Shown here one piece after another: positions 5,995 to 7,630 of a stretch of DNA of 7,630 nt (its first letter is position 1; every line of letters starts with the position of its first letter). A program made the translations under genes and the position numbers. Below the pieces are notes generated by a model. That model was not told the DNA's origin. It did no database searches and worked only from the letters and a program-made list of their open reading frames with translations. The stretch is from contig JAEDFR010000106.1 of NCBI GenBank assembly GCA_016297945.1, forward strand, positions 1 to 7,630. Direction: 5' to 3'. Source of the stretch: Lachnospiraceae bacterium (GTDB lineage Bacteria > Bacillota > Clostridia > Lachnospirales > Lachnospiraceae).

Positions 5995-6303
5995 ATGAAG
6001 GATACAGAAATATGTGGATGCTGTCAAAAAACAACAGATCGCACAGAGGAAGAACGAAAAAAACTGATACATCGTCTGAATCGAATTGAAGGGCAGATTC
6101 GCGGAATTCGCGGAATGGTGGAAAAAGATGCCTATTGTGCGGATATTTTGATTCAATCTGCAGCTGTGAACGCTGCAGTCAATGCTTTTAACAAGGAACT
6201 TTTGGCAAATCATATCAGAGGTTGTGTTGCCAGAGATATTCGTGAGGGAAAAGATGAAGTAATCGATGAGTTGGTGACAACGCTACAAAAACTCATGAAA
6301 TAA
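5995..6303 (+). CDS. csoR: CsoR-family copper-sensing transcriptional repressor
   Basis: This 102-aa all-helical protein has the family's usual length and layout. The RLNRIEGQIRGI segment (27-38) forms the DNA-contacting helix region. The Cu(I) ligand set reads C48, H73 and C77, the Cys-His-Cys pattern of copper-responsive CsoR; formaldehyde-type FrmR and persulfide-type CstR differ at these positions. Apo-CsoR tetramers bind the GC-rich dyad upstream, and Cu(I) releases them. The start ATG 5995 is preceded by AAGGAGG (5979-5985) nine bases away. An N-terminal CGCC cluster (residues 7-10) lies before the conserved core and is an extra feature of this protein. The copA gene follows 23 bp after the stop and should be co-transcribed. 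Confidence 0.93.
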   Translation: MKDTEICGCCQKTTDRTEEERKKLIHRLNRIEGQIRGIRGMVEKDAYCADILIQSAAVNAAVNAFNKELLANHIRGCVARDIREGKDEVIDELVTTLQKLMK

Positions 6304-6304
6304 T

Positions 6305-6311
6305 AAGGAGG
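6305..6311 (+). promoter_or_regulatory. Ribosome binding site of copA, unusually distant
   Basis: AAGGAGG is a near-perfect Shine-Dalgarno, but it is 15 bases from the ATG at 6327, longer than the usual 5-10. In the copA frame an in-frame TAA at 6321 excludes any earlier start except ATT at 6324, and the protein motif spacing supports ATG 6327. Confidence 0.7.
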
Positions 6312-6326
6312 CAAAACAAATAAATT

Positions 6327-7630
6327 ATGGAACAATATACAGTAACCGGAATGAGTTGTGCAGCCTGTTCTGCAAGAGTGGAAAAAGCGGTATCGGGAGT
6401 AAAAGGAGTTACTTCCTGTTCGGTAAATCTGCTGACCAATTCCATGGGGGTAGATGGCACTGCCACTGCCGAAGAAATCATAGCTGCGGTTCGTAATGCT
6501 GGATACAAAGCCACTTTGCAAAAAGGAAATAAAGCGCAAACCGCGCGTTTATCCGACCGGGAAGATGCATTGAAGGACAGGGAAACGCCGGTGTTAAAAA
6601 AACGGCTAATTGCCTCTCTCGGCTTTTGGATTGTGCTTATGTATGTTTCCATGGGGCATATGATGTGGGGCTGGCCGTTGCCATCGTTTTTTGATGGCAA
6701 TCATGTAGCAATGGGGCTTTTGCAGCTCTTGTTAACGGTAGTTATTATGGTCATCAATCAAAAGTTCTTTATCAGTGGATTTAAGAGCTTGTGGCATCGT
6801 GCACCGAATATGGATGCTTTGGTCGCATTAGGATCAATGGCGGCTTTCGTCTATAGTACATTTGCCTTATTCGCTATGACGGATGCACAGGTTAAGGGCA
6901 ACGCGGATGCCGTGATGTCATATATGCATGAATTTTATTTTGAATCTGCGGGCACGATTCTGGCACTGATAACCCTGGGGAAAATGTTAGAGGCACGTTC
7001 AAAAGGAAAAACTACCGATGCACTAAAGGGGTTAATGAAGCTGGCGCCAAAGACAGCCACGATTTTGAACGATGGTGTTGAAGAAACGGTATCCATTGAG
7101 CAGGTGAAAAAGGGTGATATCTTTGTAGTGCGTCCCGGTGAAAATATTCCTGTGGACGGAATTGTTTTGGACGGAAACAGTGCAGTAGATGAATCCACTC
7201 TGACAGGAGAGAGTATTCCTGTAGATAAGGCGGCCGGAAGTTCCGTTTCTGCAGGAACGTTGAATCAATCGGGGTATATACGTTGTGAGGCGACAAGAGT
7301 AGGAGAAGACACTACGCTCTCGCAAATCATTCAGATGGTTAGTGATGCGGCTGCAACAAAAGCACCGATTGCCAAAGTCGCAGACAAGGTGTCCGGGGTA
7401 TTCGTACCCACAGTCATTGTAATTGCAGCACTGACCGTTATTGTCTGGCTTTTAGCAGGCCGGGCAGCCGGATTTGCCTTGGCACGAGGAATAGCAGTAT
7501 TGGTAATCAGCTGCCCTTGTGCACTGGGTCTTGCTACACCTGTTGCAATCATGGTAGGCAATGGAATGGGAGCAAAAAACGGTATTCTCTTCAAGACAGC
7601 GGTATCTTTGGAGGAGACGGGAAAAACACA
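6327..7630 (+). CDS. copA: Copper-translocating P1B-type ATPase CopA, 3'-truncated by window end
   Basis: The frame is open from ATG 6327 to the window end and gives 434 residues, about 55-60% of a typical single-HMA CopA. An N-terminal heavy-metal-associated domain (2-66) carries GMSCAAC (8-14; C11 and C14 bind Cu(I)). Membrane helices then begin at about 93. The actuator domain contains TLTGES (291-296), the dephosphorylation loop. Next come two more hydrophobic stretches and the metal-channel motif SCPCALGLATP (395-405), whose CPC (396-398) is typical of Cu(I)/Ag(I) pumps. The sequence stops just short of the expected DKTGT phosphorylation site, so catalytic completeness cannot be judged. 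The protein should export cytosolic copper, controlled by the upstream CsoR. A His/Met-containing loop (HMMWGW, 111-116) lies between the first two helices. Confidence 0.95.
   Translation, partial: MEQYTVTGMSCAACSARVEKAVSGVKGVTSCSVNLLTNSMGVDGTATAEEIIAAVRNAGYKATLQKGNKAQTARLSDREDALKDRETPVLKKRLIASLGFWIVLMYVSMGHMMWGWPLPSFFDGNHVAMGLLQLLLTVVIMVINQKFFISGFKSLWHRAPNMDALVALGSMAAFVYSTFALFAMTDAQVKGNADAVMSYMHEFYFESAGTILALITLGKMLEARSKGKTTDALKGLMKLAPKTATILNDGVEETVSIEQVKKGDIFVVRPGENIPVDGIVLDGNSAVDESTLTGESIPVDKAAGSSVSAGTLNQSGYIRCEATRVGEDTTLSQIIQMVSDAAATKAPIAKVADKVSGVFVPTVIVIAALTVIVWLLAGRAAGFALARGIAVLVISCPCALGLATPVAIMVGNGMGAKNGILFKTAVSLEETGKT

Noticed and set aside
6094..6114. Tandem 9-base repeat ATTCGCGGA in csoR
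   Set aside because: It simply encodes the IRGIRG segment of the conserved family helix; no sign of a functional repeat.
7331..7594. Minus-strand open frames over copA, csoR and the other genes
   Set aside because: They lie opposite strongly conserved coding sequence with clear motifs, lack ribosome binding sites and have low-quality protein composition.

Overview
The window looks like a piece of a low-GC Gram-positive chromosome, most likely a Clostridia member close to Lachnospiraceae. This is inferred from the A/T-rich intergenic regions, strong Shine-Dalgarno sites, and the gene families present (BlaI/M56 BlaR pair, VanZ, CsoR-CopA, JetD-type DUF2220). No rRNA or marker gene fixes the taxon. 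All convincing genes are on the + strand; the - strand open frames look like shadows of these genes.

Layout. (1) About 1-1017: the C-terminal part of a JetD/DUF2220 protein, the Toprim-like nuclease of Wadjet anti-plasmid systems. It enters from beyond the left edge and is followed by a possible tiny overlapping ORF and a clear rho-independent terminator. (2) About 1134-3661: a self-contained sensor/repressor module. A sigma-A-type promoter carries two GACTAC-N5-GTAGAC dyads. It drives a BlaI/MecI-family repressor and, 3 bp downstream, a BlaR1-like membrane M56 metalloprotease. The large C-terminal region of that protease is not a recognisable penicillin-binding sensor. (3) About 3662-4922: an intergenic region with two hairpins, then a 320-aa acidic/lysine-rich, mostly coiled-coil protein of unknown function. 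(4) About 5035-5793: a single-gene unit with a -10 box, a small dyad at the predicted transcript start, a VanZ-family membrane protein and a strong terminator. (5) About 5924 to the right edge: a copper operon with a CsoR-type operator inside the promoter spacer, a CsoR repressor, and the first 434 residues of a CopA-type P1B copper ATPase, cut by the window end.

How the parts work together. Two regulatory circuits are fully legible. In the first, the repressor probably binds its own promoter and the M56 protease probably inactivates it when an envelope signal is sensed; nothing in the window identifies the signal or any target beyond the pair itself. In the second, CsoR should release its promoter on Cu(I) and allow CopA to export copper. 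JetD, the coiled-coil protein and VanZ appear to be separate transcription units. The region reads as several accessory defence, envelope-stress and metal-resistance units side by side rather than one pathway. The least explained parts are the sensor region of the M56 protein and the coiled-coil protein.
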